Shown one piece after another: positions 21,668 to 33,200 of a stretch of DNA of 64,000 bases. Position 1 is the stretch's first letter. Every line of letters begins with the position of its first letter. Source of the DNA: Pinus tabuliformis (taxonomy: Eukaryota > Streptophyta > Pinopsida > Pinales > Pinaceae); NCBI GenBank assembly GCA_031772625.1, contig CM062815.1, positions 117,560,989 through 117,624,988 on the forward strand. Reading direction: 5' to 3'. The notes below the pieces were generated by a model. That model worked only from the letters and a program-made list of their open reading frames with translations. It was not told where the DNA came from and searched no databases. A program made the position numbers and the translations under genes.

Positions 21668-24600
21668 ATCCTCCCCATTGAGGAGCTTTTGGACAGCCAA
21701 AATCTTTATCAGTCAATTGGAAAGTAAGGGAATTGTTCCCTCACTCTTTCTTTTTCCAACCATTTTTCCTTGCTAAGGTGCATCCCCTTGAAACCAACTC
21801 GAAGGTATTCCACATCTCCCCGTCATGAAGTCCTGGTTCTTCTGTCAAGGATGATGTCTTCAGGTAACTCATGGAGATACTCTGGTGAAAAATCATCAAC
21901 TGTAGGAACTGTGCCCACCTCTTCGGTGTCCATAATCAACGGTGGCTCATACAGCTTTAAGTTCTCCACATTCACTATGGAGTACATATGCATATATATC
22001 GACAAATCGAGACGAAAGGTATTGTTTCCAATCTTCTCCAAAATGGTGAACGGACCATACCGGATTGGTCGCAACTTCTTCCCTTCTCCCTTCATCCTTT
22101 CCTTACTGATATGGAATCACACTTTGTCGCCCACTTGAAATTGATGGTCAACTCAGTGTTTTTCATGTCGAGCCTTGTAACGGGCTTGACTTTTCTCCAA
22201 CTCCTCCTGCACTGCTTGGTGAATCAACTGGATCCATAGAATGAACTGTTGTGCTTTGTCCTTGTCATCATGTCCACTAGAGTCATCTTCCCTTCCAAAG
22301 ACCATATCAAAAGGGTCTTTTGGTAGGTAGCCAAAACATGTCTCAAATAGTGAACAATGCATAGATGAGTGCACTGCTCGGTTGTAGGAATGTTGCACAT
22401 ATGGAAGATGCTCATCCCACAACTTGGGATGTTTCCCACAATAGCCTTGCAACAAGTGTACCATGGTGCGGTTGACAACCTCTTTCTGTCCGTCTGTCTA
22501 TGGATGGAATGTTGTGCTTCTTTTCAACTTGGTGTCCATCATCTTCCACAAACTGGTCCAAAACTCTCCGAGAAAGCAAGAATCCCGATCTGACACAATC
22601 AATGTCGGCAATCCAAAATGGACCTAAACATGCTGAAAAAAATATAAGCAGTCTGCTCTACAGTGATCTGCTTTTTACAAGGCATTAAAATACACATCTT
22701 ACTAAAATGGTCAATGACGACATACAAATAGTCGTGACTTTTTCTAGAAAAAGGCAAACCTCCTACGAAATCCATCGACACACTTTCCCATGGACGACTC
22801 GAAATAGGGAGTGGTGTGTAGAGCCTGAGTTTTCTATTAGAGGGCTTTGAAACATAACACATCACACAACCCTTTACATAGCGAGTCACAATGTTATTCA
22901 AATGAGGCCAAAAACAAAATATTTGTACACGACACAAATTTTTTTCAATACCAAAATGACCAGACACAAAGGAGGTGTGGGCCTCCTGGATTACATGTAC
23001 CCTTTCTCTATGGGTATGCATAATTTACGAAGGCGATACAACAATTTCCCCTGCAAGTGATAGTTGTCCACCTGTTGACCATGGGTTAGTTTTGCATAAA
23101 TATCCTTAAAGTCGTCACCGTTAGCATATTGTTCAGCATAACTTTCAAAAGATAACGAAGCATTATGAAAAATAACAAAAGCAGAAATAGGAGGGCGAGA
23201 TAGCATATCGGCCACTTTGTTGCTAGTGCCCTTCTTATACTTGATTACCAGATGAAACTGTTGCAGAAAACCCATCCACCTGAAATGACGAGATTGCTGC
23301 AACTTGGTCTGTGACTAAATATACTACAAGGGCTGATGATCTGTATGGATGATGGTCTCCTTGTTGATCAGGTAGTGTTTCCACTCTTTCACACTCTGGA
23401 CCAAGGCATATAATTCCTTGTCATAAGTGGGATAGTTTATCACAGCCTGAGAGAACTTCTCTGAATGGTAACATTTCAGCTTCTTTTGTTGCATTAGTAC
23501 AAATCCCATGGCATATCCATTGGCGTCTGTCTCGATCTCAAATGGCTGTTGGAGATTTGGTAAGGCCAAGACCGGTGCGGTGATGATATTTTCTTTCAAT
23601 GTTTCAAAGGACGTATGCTGCTTTCCTCCCCATTGAAATACTTGCTTTACACTTGTCAATGCGTGTAAAGGTGCTGCAATAATAGAGAAATTGGCAATAA
23701 ATCTCCTCCAATATTGTACTGCACCCAAAAAGTTGAGAACCTCGGTTAGACTAGTAGGTTTAGGCCAATTTGCAATTGCTTCAACTTTAGAAGGATCAAT
23801 TTTTAACTGACCATGACTAGAAATATGACCTAGGTAAACCAAAGAGGTTTTCCCAAACTCACACTTTGACAATTTTACATAGAGTTTTTTGTTTTTCAAT
23901 ACATAAAACACTTTCTTCACATGACATACATGTTCATTCCAAATTTTAATAAATATAAGTATATCATCTAGATATACAAGAACAAATTCATCAATGAAGG
24001 GCCTAAAGAGATCATTCATGACCCTCATGAAAGTGGTTGGAGCATTGCAAAGTCTGAATGGCATCACCATCCATTCGAACAACCCCTGTTTGGTCTTGAA
24101 GGTTGTCTCCACACATCTTGCTCTGCAATTCGGACCTGGTGATAACCACTACACAAATCCAATTTGGTGAAATAGATAACATTCTTTAACTGATCAAATA
24201 AGTCATCAATGCGGGGAAGAGGGTAACAATTTTTCACCATGATTTTTTTTAGTGCTCGATAATCCACGCACATCCTCCATGTGCCATATTTCTTCGACAC
24301 TAAGAAAATTGGTGAGCCACATGGAGAAGTGCTCAGTCTGATGACCCCTTGGTTCAATAATTCCTGCACCTACTTTTTGATCTCCTCCATCTCAATGGTC
24401 GACATCCTATACATGCCAATATTCGGTAAAGGAGTGGCTTGCTGCAAATGAATCTCATGTTGGATTTCCCTCTTCGGAGGTAATCCCTTTGGTTCCTAAA
24501 ACATCTCACCATAGTTAGAAATTAATTCACATACTTCCTTTTTATGCACATGATCACAGCCCTAAAAAGCATCAGATAATTCTGTGTCTTTTCCCCTTAC

Positions 24601-25017
24601 AATCATAAGCATGCAACCCTTACTAGAATTCACCAACCTCTTCATTTGTCCTACAATTACAAGGCTGGAATTGATTTTAGTTTAATGAGCCCTTACAATA
24701 TATTCTACCCCATCTTTTTTGATTTGGTATTTGTTTTCATGACGGAAGAAGATTGTCCTTCTATCATATAGATATGGACTCCCTAACACCATGCCACAGA
24801 TATCCAATGGTATCACATCAAGTTTTACCTCATCCACTAACTTAGAAGCGATCACAAATTTAACTTTGCACTGCTTAGTTACATTTAGTTTTGCTTTATC
24901 ATGTATCCATCCAAGTGGATAAGGTTTTGGATGTGGTTTTGTTTCCAAGCCTAGCTTCTTTACCAAGGAATCTGAAATTAAGTTTGCTTGGGATCTAGTA
25001 TCAAATAGAGTTTCCAC
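21668..25017 (-). pseudogene. Element G copy 2 pol (broken)
   Basis: Same order as copy 1. The protease segment at 25017-24950 has the same DTR substitution. RT spans 24369-23840 with VYLDD at about 23970. RNase H (about 23620-23325) keeps ETDANGYA and HTDHQPL. The integrase finger and MDFVGG lie at 23021-22740. A TAG at 22498-22500 is at the same codon (HPQTDGQ) as in copy 1. The C-terminal chromodomain-like region (22095-21740) has extra stops. Most other stops differ between copies, so the two have decayed largely independently since duplication. Confidence 0.85.
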
Positions 25018-26211
25018 TTTTGTATGATTTATGATAACTCTAATATGAAATAGCTCAATTCTCTTTCATTCATTAGGAAAAGGCTCATCTATTGAACTAG
25101 TACCTTCATGTGATTTAGAATTAACATGAGGTGTAAGAGTACCTTTTGTTCCTACTACTGTGATCAATGCTTCATCTTCGGAATTGGATCCAAGGTCTTG
25201 CTTCACAGTTGCCACTGTCTTCTGCTTTCCTTTTCCTCCATGCTTCTTTGGTCTCTTTTCCGGGTACTGTTTCCAACAATTATCGTCATCATGATCTTCC
25301 TTTTTGCAGTGATTGCAATAAGGTCTTTCTCCTTCATATTTCTTGGTTGATGTCGTCCTCTTCTCCTTTCATTTTCCTTTCACTTTGGGTTTTCCATTTG
25401 GAGGTTTGAAAGGTGGTTTATTGAAATGATCATCTCTTTCATTTTTTCCCCTATTCTTAAGATGGATTGCCTTCACACTGGAAAATTCAATAGTAGTTGG
25501 TTCAAACAATAATAATGAATGTCTAAGGTAACTATGTAATGATCCATTATACTTAGTTACTACTTAAGGTGAGTGAAATGCAATGCCAAAATTAAGTGCC
25601 TATTTTCTAAATTCCTCTATAAAGCTTTGAACATCCTGACCTCTACCTTCCCTTAAGTATTTCCAATCCATTAAGGATTTTTGTTTATAACCCAAGGGAT
25701 AGAATTGTTCCTTTAATGCAGAAATGAAATTAGGCCATGAGGAAAGAAGATTACCCACACTCTTACTGCTTCGCAATTTGCTCTCCCACCAAACAAGAGC
25801 GGTGCTACTCATCCGAAGAGAGGCCAGTTGAATCTTTGCCTTGTCCTCATCGATCTGCTAAATCCTGTAGTAGATTTCAATTTTCCTAATCCAAATGTTA
25901 AGCTCTTTTGCATTACTTTCACTGTTAAACATGGGAAGATAAAATTTTACATCTAATTTAAAGAAATATTTCTTAGATGCATCCCTTGAATTTCTACGAT
26001 TATGGTGATGAGAGGAAGAAGAACTTTCACTCATGGAAGGATAATGAGGGGGTTCTTCTCCACCATTTCCATGCACTGAACCTTATTCTTTTGGATTTCT
26101 CTCTTCTGCTTTCTCCAGCCTTGAAAGCAACTGACCGACATTCTCTGCCATTGTATAGAAGGTTTTTCGGAAATTGTGCTCATCTTCATGATGAACCTCT
26201 TCATCTGCCAT
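25018..26211 (-). pseudogene. Element G copy 2 gag and zinc knuckle (broken)
   Basis: The start ATG is at 26209-26211. The capsid-like region parallels copy 1 (WPNFISALKEQF...GQDVQSFIEEFRK at 25812-25600). The CCHC knuckle near 25290 keeps all ligands (CNHCKKEDHDDDNC), unlike copy 1. Stops interrupt the frame at about 25860 and elsewhere. Confidence 0.8.
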
Positions 26212-26327
26212 GTTTCTCCTTCAATGTGCACACCCCACTTCGGGATCGAAAGACTTTAGTTTCCCTTCACCTCTTTGGAGCCTATTTCTTGTTAGCATAC
26301 AAACATGAAATTCACATCTAAAAAGAC

Positions 26328-26341
26328 CTACTATGATACCA
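26328..26341 (-). other. Element G copy 2 primer-binding site
   Basis: On the - strand TGGTATCATAGTAG lies two bases from LTR 3. It is a decayed form of the PBS seen beside LTR 2. Confidence 0.65.
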
Positions 26342-26343
26342 CT

Positions 26344-27542
26344 TGATCCAAAATCTTTTTCTTATAGATGTGTTAAAAAATTACATGCATAAATTTTAGC
26401 TTAACAGAGAAAACTTAATGTGCACATGAGACAAGAGGAGAAACACATAAAACATGAAAGAAGACAACAAGACTTGATAACGGAGTTCGTCCATCTTGGA
26501 CTACATCTTCGGGCCCTGCTCGATCAATGGGGAGGCCTTCATTCATTAAGTGGCATGAAAAATAAGAGTACAAGCATCAGTTACAAAAAGGAGTCTTATA
26601 CTTCCATACTGAAAAATGGCCAAAAAATGCAGAATTCTAATGGAGAAAGGGATAGTGCCATTGCGTTCGTGGTGTCGAGAATTGTTGAAACCATATAAAA
26701 TTTGTCAAATTCTGACAAAATGAAAATTTGGCCCTTCTGCAAAATTCTACCTTGAACTACGTGCATTGCCTCCTCTACCTGAGCACACTAAAAACTGTGT
26801 TTTAAATAAAAAATGGGTGGTAGATTTTCCCAAGTTGTTTGTTAGTGGAGTTGGTCATGATCCGGTTTAATAGGGAGGAGGTCAAGAGGTCAAACCCCGC
26901 CTCCTCCTTTTTTTATACCCACAAACCATTTTTTTTTTTTAAATTGAAAAAGGTGGTTGGGTTGGCCTACCTTGGGTAGCCTGCCCACAGTACCTCCATG
27001 CTCCATCTCCCACTTTTGGTAATGGCCGTTGGTTTTGGTTATAAATGAGGTTTCTCTTTTGGGTTGGGTCCATGCCCCAAGGGTCGGCCCACCCATTTTT
27101 TGTTGTTGGTCGTGGTGGCTCCATGCGAGCAGTGGAGGGGCCGAGGTCATGGCTTATCCCTCCCATTTTATATGACACTTCCATGGTCGGGGGAGGGGCT
27201 GGGGGTCATGGCCCACCCCTCCTTTGGTTATTTTGTTTATTTTGGACCATAGGAGTCTTTTTAAGTAGGCCACAATTTCGCCCAGAATCTAGCCAAAGTT
27301 GGCTGGATTCCATCTGTCAGAAAAGTGAAAATTGTGTCCTCGTTAAACCTACCCAGTCATCAAAAGTCAACCCAACTTTAACTGCCTCTATCTCCTTCAT
27401 ATAGACTCGGATTGGAGTGTCATTCACACTGTTGGAATCAAGGTGACAAGAACTTCGATCTAATGTCAGGTTCATTGCCTTTCCACCACTTTGAATTTTG
27501 AGTTTTTTCCGTGCCACTGTGTCTGGAGATCCACCTAGATCA
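26344..27542 (-). repeat. Element G LTR 3 (terminal 5' LTR)
   Basis: 1,199 bp, TGATCCAAAATC...CTAGATCA on the + strand. It is the outermost 5' LTR of the array and abuts element A's RT codons at 27543. Confidence 0.9.
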
Positions 27543-27547
27543 CATTT

Positions 27548-28457
27548 CCCAAGGAAAATATGTTGTGAAGCTTTTGGAAAAAAATTAATGGTAGAATGCA
27601 AGTCCTTGGCCATGCCAATGGAGATAAAATTCAAGAAGTTGTGCAGAGATGTTGTTGGACCTGATTTGGTGAATCCTTCTAAGTACCGACAGTTGATTGA
27701 GACACCAGTCCAAACATATGATTTGCAATTAAAACATTGATTCAATTCATGACTGAACCCCTTCATGCACACTGGATTACTGCCAAGTACGTACTGAGAT
27801 ATTTGCATGGGATGATTAACCTTGGTTTGAGATACACTGTCTAAGAGGTACGACTTCATGGGTATACTGATGCTGACAGTGATGGAAATGATATTAACAG
27901 GAAAATAACATTAGGGTGTTCCTTTATTTTGGGTTCCTCCATAATATCTTGGATGAATAGGAAAAAAAAGTTTGTAGCTTTGAGCACGACCAAGGCATAG
28001 TATATTGTTGCTAGCATGGCTAGTTGTGAGGCGGTTTTGTTAAGGAAGCTCTTTGGAGGGTTGTTTGAGCAAGTCCTTGATACGACTGTGATATACTGCG
28101 ACAACAAGAGTGGGATCTGATTGGTAGAGTATATCATATTTCATGATAAGTCCAAGCATATTGAGCTCAACGATCATGATATATGATACATGGTGTAGAG
28201 AGGAGTATTGAGACTCCATCATATTTCGACTGATGAGTAGATTGTTGAATTGAGGCTTCTGTGATCCATATCAATTTTACGATAGATTATTTTGCATAAA
28301 TCACATGGAATTTCATTTGTCGGTGCGTTTTGAACCAACCAATTTGGTTCATCGTCAGGAGAGTAGATATCGGATATACTCTCCAAGGCTTTGCTGAAAG
28401 GGAATTTCTTGGTCTTCAGAGCATCTTGGACTAATGGATGTGAGCCTCGTTGGTAAG
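27548..28457 (+). pseudogene. Element A pol, last part (end of RT and RNase H)
   Basis: This continues the RT frame cut at 14614, at the LSQ-x-KY region of copia RT. RNase H follows, with YTDADSDG (about 27858), ISWMNRKK and VALSTTKA. The second acidic segment YCDNKSG (about 28098) and the SKHIEL motif come next. The C-terminal DILSKALLKG...VFR motif (about 28370-28420) precedes a stop near 28457. Several in-frame stops (for example near 27843, 28000, 28120) make it non-functional. Confidence 0.8.
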
Positions 28458-28557
28458 GGTCTCTAATAATTGAGAACACTAAGCATACTCTTCTCCCCTG
28501 TTGAGCTCTCAGGGTGGGAATATAACAGCAAGGGCTCCTAGGGTTGAGGGACCTCTT

Positions 28558-28970
28558 GACAATAGGATAGGGTGTGTATCCTTACCCTTGTGGTAAGTTT
28601 ATCTCACCTATTGTCACTTTAATAGATTATACCCTAGATGGAATCCTACCCACAAGCTAGGCTTGTTGGGATTGGACCTCCCCATCTAGCTAATGGGATG
28701 AGGTGACTTGAGATAGGGTGTGTATCCTTACCTATGTGGTAAGTCAATCTCACTCTATTCTTAGATGTAGGTGTTCTACCACTTGACTCTTAAGGGTATT
28801 GATGGAGGATAAATGCACAATAGGACAGAGTTTGATCCTTAAGTCGATCTCGCCCATTGTCACTAGACAATAGGATAGTGTTATCCTTGAGTAGATCTCA
28901 CCTATTGTCACAGGTCAATAGGAAAAAGTGTGATCCTTTCCCTTGAAGTAAGTATATAACCTATTGATAT
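28558..28970 (+). repeat. Tandem palindromic repeats in element A's 3' spacer
   Basis: Four to five degenerate units of 45-65 bp lie between the pol end and the 3' LTR. Each starts GACAATAGGATAG or similar, contains TATCCTT...GTAAGT and ATCTCACC, and ends CCTATTGTCAC. The first and last nine bases of a unit are inverted complements (GACAATAGG/CCTATTGTC), so each unit can fold into a hairpin. Clear units are 28558-28617, 28864-28911 and 28914-28970; those near 28693-28750 and 28822-28860 are degenerate. Confidence 0.6.
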
Positions 28971-29142
28971 AGGGTGGTATCTTTATCTTCCATATGATGT
29001 CAAATTATTCTTCCTTTAGATTCGAGATTGTTCAGCAAAGATGAACAGAGATGATCATTGATTACTTTTGACTTGACGATGATGAGATATTTGAGATGGG
29101 ACATATGGTGCAGTCGGTAAGTTCTCCATAGCTAAGAGGGAG

Positions 29143-30031
29143 TGTTAATTTAGTAGCTCAGGGAAAAATTCCCTCCTTTATACAACATTCCTCATCAAAA
29201 AAGACCCCTCCTAGCTCTTGGAAGAGTTTAATTTGGTTAAGGAAAAATGTATTGTTATAGTGAAAATCCACATGTGCACAAAAGGATAGATTAACTTTAA
29301 AGAGAAATTTGGCACCCCTTCGAAGCATATAAATACAAGACAATTCATCCTCATTTTGACACATCACTCACACATTCATTATTCTTATTTTGGAGGTTTA
29401 ATCTCTCTCTTCTTCAAACTGGCTCGTGTAGGTCTAAAATTGCAAGGTTCGAGCTCACACATGCAAGGAAAAGAAATTAAGTTGGAGTCATAGGGTTAGA
29501 TCAAGGAATATTTAGCTACAATTGTTAGGCTGATAGGGTGCTCCCTGTGGTTGTATGGCTACAATTGCATTGATTGACATTAGTTCCTTGCGAATATGAC
29601 CTAGAATATTGTTGACCATTAACTGCAAACCTGGATCAGTTTTGGAGACTTTGACTTTGATAAGATTTGTCTATTGGAATCATCTCTTGGATATTGTCTA
29701 GTTAGTTTTTGGATAGCCAAAGGATTGACCTTGACTCTTGATTGGTGAATTGGATCATTCAACTCTCTTTGTTGAAAATTTTATGACACTCTAATAAGAA
29801 AAATAATTTGAAATGATTTCCCCCTTATGGGGTTTTTCTCTTGTCTTTGACCAAATTTGGTGTCTCTCTTATTATTACTCTTGATTATATTCTATTGTAC
29901 ATTGCATTTACTGTTCTATCTAAAATTGTTATTGATCATTGGAAGATTTTTTATTTTATTTTTAATTGCTAATTGAAGATAAAAATTGGTCTTAAGTGAT
30001 TGTAACATCATAGAATAATGGAAAATTAACC
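29143..30031 (+). repeat. Element A 3' LTR
   Basis: 889 bp, starting TGTTAATTTAGTAGCTC after the purine tract AAGAGGGAG and ending GGAAAATTAACC (last base mutated from A). It keeps a TATAAATA box at 29328-29335. Confidence 0.85.
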
Positions 30032-30130
30032 CTTGTCAAGTTGATTTAGCTTATTTATGGTTGAATTTTCAACTCTAATAGATGTTGCAAGTCTTTCACA
30101 TTGATTATGATTATATTAAGCATCAATTTA

Positions 30131-30998
30131 TGTATAAATTATCATGTATATTTGCAACTTCTCATGAAGTTCTAATCAAAATTGCAAGACACAAACCTAC
30201 TCTACTGCTCTACAAACATTAATTCACAATCTAGAATAAAAATTTTAGACATGCAATAAGTAATAACACACATGCAATAAGTATTTTTCCTGGGGAAATA
30301 AAACTTATGAAAAAACCCAATTCTTGCTTGCATTAAATCAAAAGAATAGAGATGTATTATAATTTCTTTACTCAATTGAGCACACCTTGCAAGTGCATAA
30401 CCTATCTCTCTTCTCACTGAAAGGCTCTAACCTAGACTTAGTCAAATTTTTCCTCTGCTTGAGCTCCTATTTCCTTGCATTGTTCCTTTAGAAATTAGGT
30501 CCCTATTATTTAGGAAATTCCTGAAAATGATTGCGCAATTCCTTTAGGTTGATCCTCTGACTGCATGCAACACCTGTACACTCAAGACAAGCCTACAACT
30601 GATGTTACACTACCTTGGAATCTCCACCTTAACTGGGTAACTTGAATTCTCTGCATGCACTATCTATTTTGGGATGATTTATTAGTTAACTAGATGATCA
30701 CTGATTTTGATTGAAGTCTCACTGCTTAACTAACCTTCCACTAGTTCCTCCAAAAATTGGAATTAGTTTAACTTAAAACAACATGTGATAGTTGACCTTG
30801 ATTGTTATAAATTAGAAATCACACATGTTGAACTGAACTTTATCTCCTCCAACTTAAATTTACTGAGTAAATTGGGTGACACAAGCCATTTCCTACAATT
30901 TAACATCATCCAAGTTGTTTTCTGATGTGGAAATTTGAATTTTCTCAATTTAATTAAGGCAAAATCAAATTGAGAATTTCTTCCTACATTTTTCAACA
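30131..30998 (-). repeat. Element C 3' LTR
   Basis: 868 bp, TGTATAAATTATC...TTTTTCAACA on the + strand. On the - strand the tract GCTAAGAAGGAG (30999-31010) precedes it as PPT. Confidence 0.88.
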
Positions 30999-33195
30999 CT
31001 CCTTCTTAGCAAGAAATTGATTATCAACCACCCCTATCATGTACTTGTGGAACTCAAAATTACTTCTTGACAAGGACTTTTTCAAAATGTCAACATCTTG
31101 TTCCTCTATCGGAATGTACTGCAACAACATAATCTTCCTTTGCACACAGTCTCCTAAATGGTGATACCGGATATCTATATGCTTGGATTGATCGTGAAAA
31201 ACAGGATTATCATAGAGCTTGATACAACTCTGATTATCAAAATAGATCATAGTTGGATCCATCATCTGAACAAACAATCCAACCAGTATCTTTCTCATAC
31301 AAATTGCCTCACATGCTTCTTGACTTGCAACCATGTATTATGCTTTTGCTAAGATGAGCGCCACAGATCTTTGCTTCCTATTGTACCAGGAAACACTGTG
31401 GACCAAAAACTGAAAATTCCACCTTATATACTCTTTTAGTCTAATGGAATTCCCTCCCAATATTAATTTTTGAAGCCACACAGCTTCACTCCCTCTGTCT
31501 GTCTGTACCATAGTCAAAATTGGGTAGTGCCTATGAGGTACTGTAGAAAATTCTTAGCTTCCCTCCAAAATAATTTGGTTGGCCTAGCCATAGCTTGGCT
31601 CAGCTGGTTGATTGCATAGCACATATCTAGTCGTGCATTCACAAGATATATCAGTGAACCCACTTGTTGTCGATAAATGGTATCATCCACTTCTTCACCT
31701 CAAGTTGCATCCTTCTTCCTCCCGATGATCACTAGAGGTGTCCCCATGGGTTTGCAACTATCCATGTAGAACCTTTGTGGTATCTCATTTGCATAATTTC
31801 CTTGAGAGACAAACAGTTCCCCATCACCTTTCCATACTTCAAACTTGAGGAAGTAGTTCATGAGATCCATGTCCTTCATTTCAAACTCCCTTGCAAGGTC
31901 CTCCTTGCAAGATTTGATCAGCTTCCCATGACTAGTTAAAATCAAATAATCATCATATAAGACAATAATGAGAAATTTACCTTCTACCAAGATATGAGAG
32001 AGTTTTGCATCCACCTCACTTTTGGTGAAGCCCAAACCATGAGGTAGCTATCAGTCTTGGTTTACCAAGCACGGGGTAATTGCTTGAGATTGTACAATGC
32101 TTGCTTGAGTCTACACACATCATACTCCTGATCAAAAGTGTCAAAGCCTTATGGTTGCTCAATCTACACCTCCTCCTCAATAAATCCATAAAGGAATGTT
32201 GTTTTTCATCCATCTGGTGAATCTTCCACCCCATCTACACAGCGAGAGAAATAATTGATCTAATGGATGAGTACCTTGCTATAGGAGAAAAGGTCTACTC
32301 ATAGTCAATTCCCTCAACTTGAGAATACCCCTTGGCCACAAATCTAGACTTGTACTTCTCTATGCTTCCATATGCTGCCTACTTCACCTTGAAGATCCAC
32401 CTTGAATCCACAAATGATTTATCTGCTGGTCTTGGGACCACTTCCCAAACATTTTTATTTACAATGGATTTGTATTCCTCCACCATTGCATCAACCCATA
32501 CATGTTTCTCTATTGTTTCCTCAAAAGAGGATGGCTCAGTCACTACAAATGCATTCATTAGAGCCATGTAGTCAATGTGTTTGTCTGGTGACCTTCTCTG
32601 TCTGTGCTGATTTGAAGGAGAACCCACATTCTCCCTTGCATCATGTACAAGTATCTCAGCTTCCATAGTATGTTTTCTACCTTCTCTGGATGGTTCTGCT
32701 TGAGTGGTTGTCTCCACTCTCTGCTCCTTAATTTGCGGCTGCTCCACAATTTCTTGAGGTTCCTCCTTTGGAGCTAAAAGATCCTCCTCTAGTGGGATCT
32801 GAAGCTCCCTCTCAAGAGAGCACTGCATGGCTTTCTCCTCATCAAATTTTACATCCCTTTGAATAACTATCATTCTAAGGGATGGAAAGTACACACGATA
32901 TTTGTGGGGAGTTTTTGTATAACCCAAAAATACCCCCAATTCTACTGCTAGCTCTAGCTTCTTCCTAAATTCTTTGGATACATGCTAGTAAACATAAGCT
33001 CCAAAAATCCTGAAGTATGACACATCCAGATTCCTCCCCAAGAAAGCCTCCTCTAATGTAATCATGCCAAGAATTCAATGAGGACTCTCGTTCTACAAAC
33101 ATATTGTAGTGTTGCATGACTTGGCCCACAAGTGCAGAGGTAGGCCTTGGTCATGCAACAACACCCCTGTTTTCCCCATAATGTTATGATTCTTT
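30999..33195 (-). pseudogene. Element C pol, 3' part (integrase C-term, RT, RNase H; broken)
   Basis: Read from 33195 down. It holds the integrase end (LHDQGLPLHLWAK near 33160; GVFLGYTKTPHKYRV at 32939), a Glu/Pro/Gln-rich linker, then the start of RT (WVDAMVEEYKSIV...SRWIFKVK, to 32379). The RT centre is at 32035-31700, where the catalytic YVDD region is altered (LYDDYLIL). RNase H is at 31340-31000 with EACEAICMRK, YFDNQSCI and SKHIDIRYH. Stops or shifts lie near 32990, 32300, 32235, 31690 and 31480. Confidence 0.82.
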
Positions 33196-33200
33196 CTCTA

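Larger units (their letters stand above)
14615..27542 (-). mobile_element. Element G: tandem Ty3-gypsy array LTR-int-LTR-int-LTR
   Basis: Three LTRs of one family (14615-15805, 20481-21667, 26344-27542) separate two internal regions of 4,675 and 4,676 bp, both on the - strand. The array lies inside element A's RT domain. Flanking 5-mers CCTTT (14610-14614) and CATTT (27543-27547) are a one-mismatch target-site duplication, and A's reading frame resumes in phase across it. There is therefore a single insertion site for the whole array. This is expected if an element that had already inserted gained a second internal+LTR unit by unequal recombination between LTRs. The LTRs differ from each other by roughly 10%, so the array is old. 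Confidence 0.9.
4589..30031 (+). mobile_element. Element A: Ty1-copia retrotransposon split by B and G
   Basis: The element is bounded by two related LTRs (4589-5470 and 29143-30031). It has an iMet-type PBS after the 5' LTR, a UBN2-type gag, protease-integrase-RT-RNase H in copia order, and a purine tract (AAGAGGGAG) before the 3' LTR. Element B sits between gag and protease, and tandem element G sits near the end of the RT domain. Subtracting both leaves about 6.8 kb. LTR ends are TGTTAATT...AATTAACA, with the first G mutated in the 5' copy (TATTAATT). No target-site duplication is visible (CATAT left, CTTGT right), so it is old or its flanks have changed. It is the oldest insertion of its nest. 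Confidence 0.88.

Noticed and set aside
28219..28479. 86-codon - strand frame at the end of element A pol
   Set aside because: The + strand of the same DNA encodes the expected copia C-terminus (DILSKAL...VFR); the - frame is its shadow.
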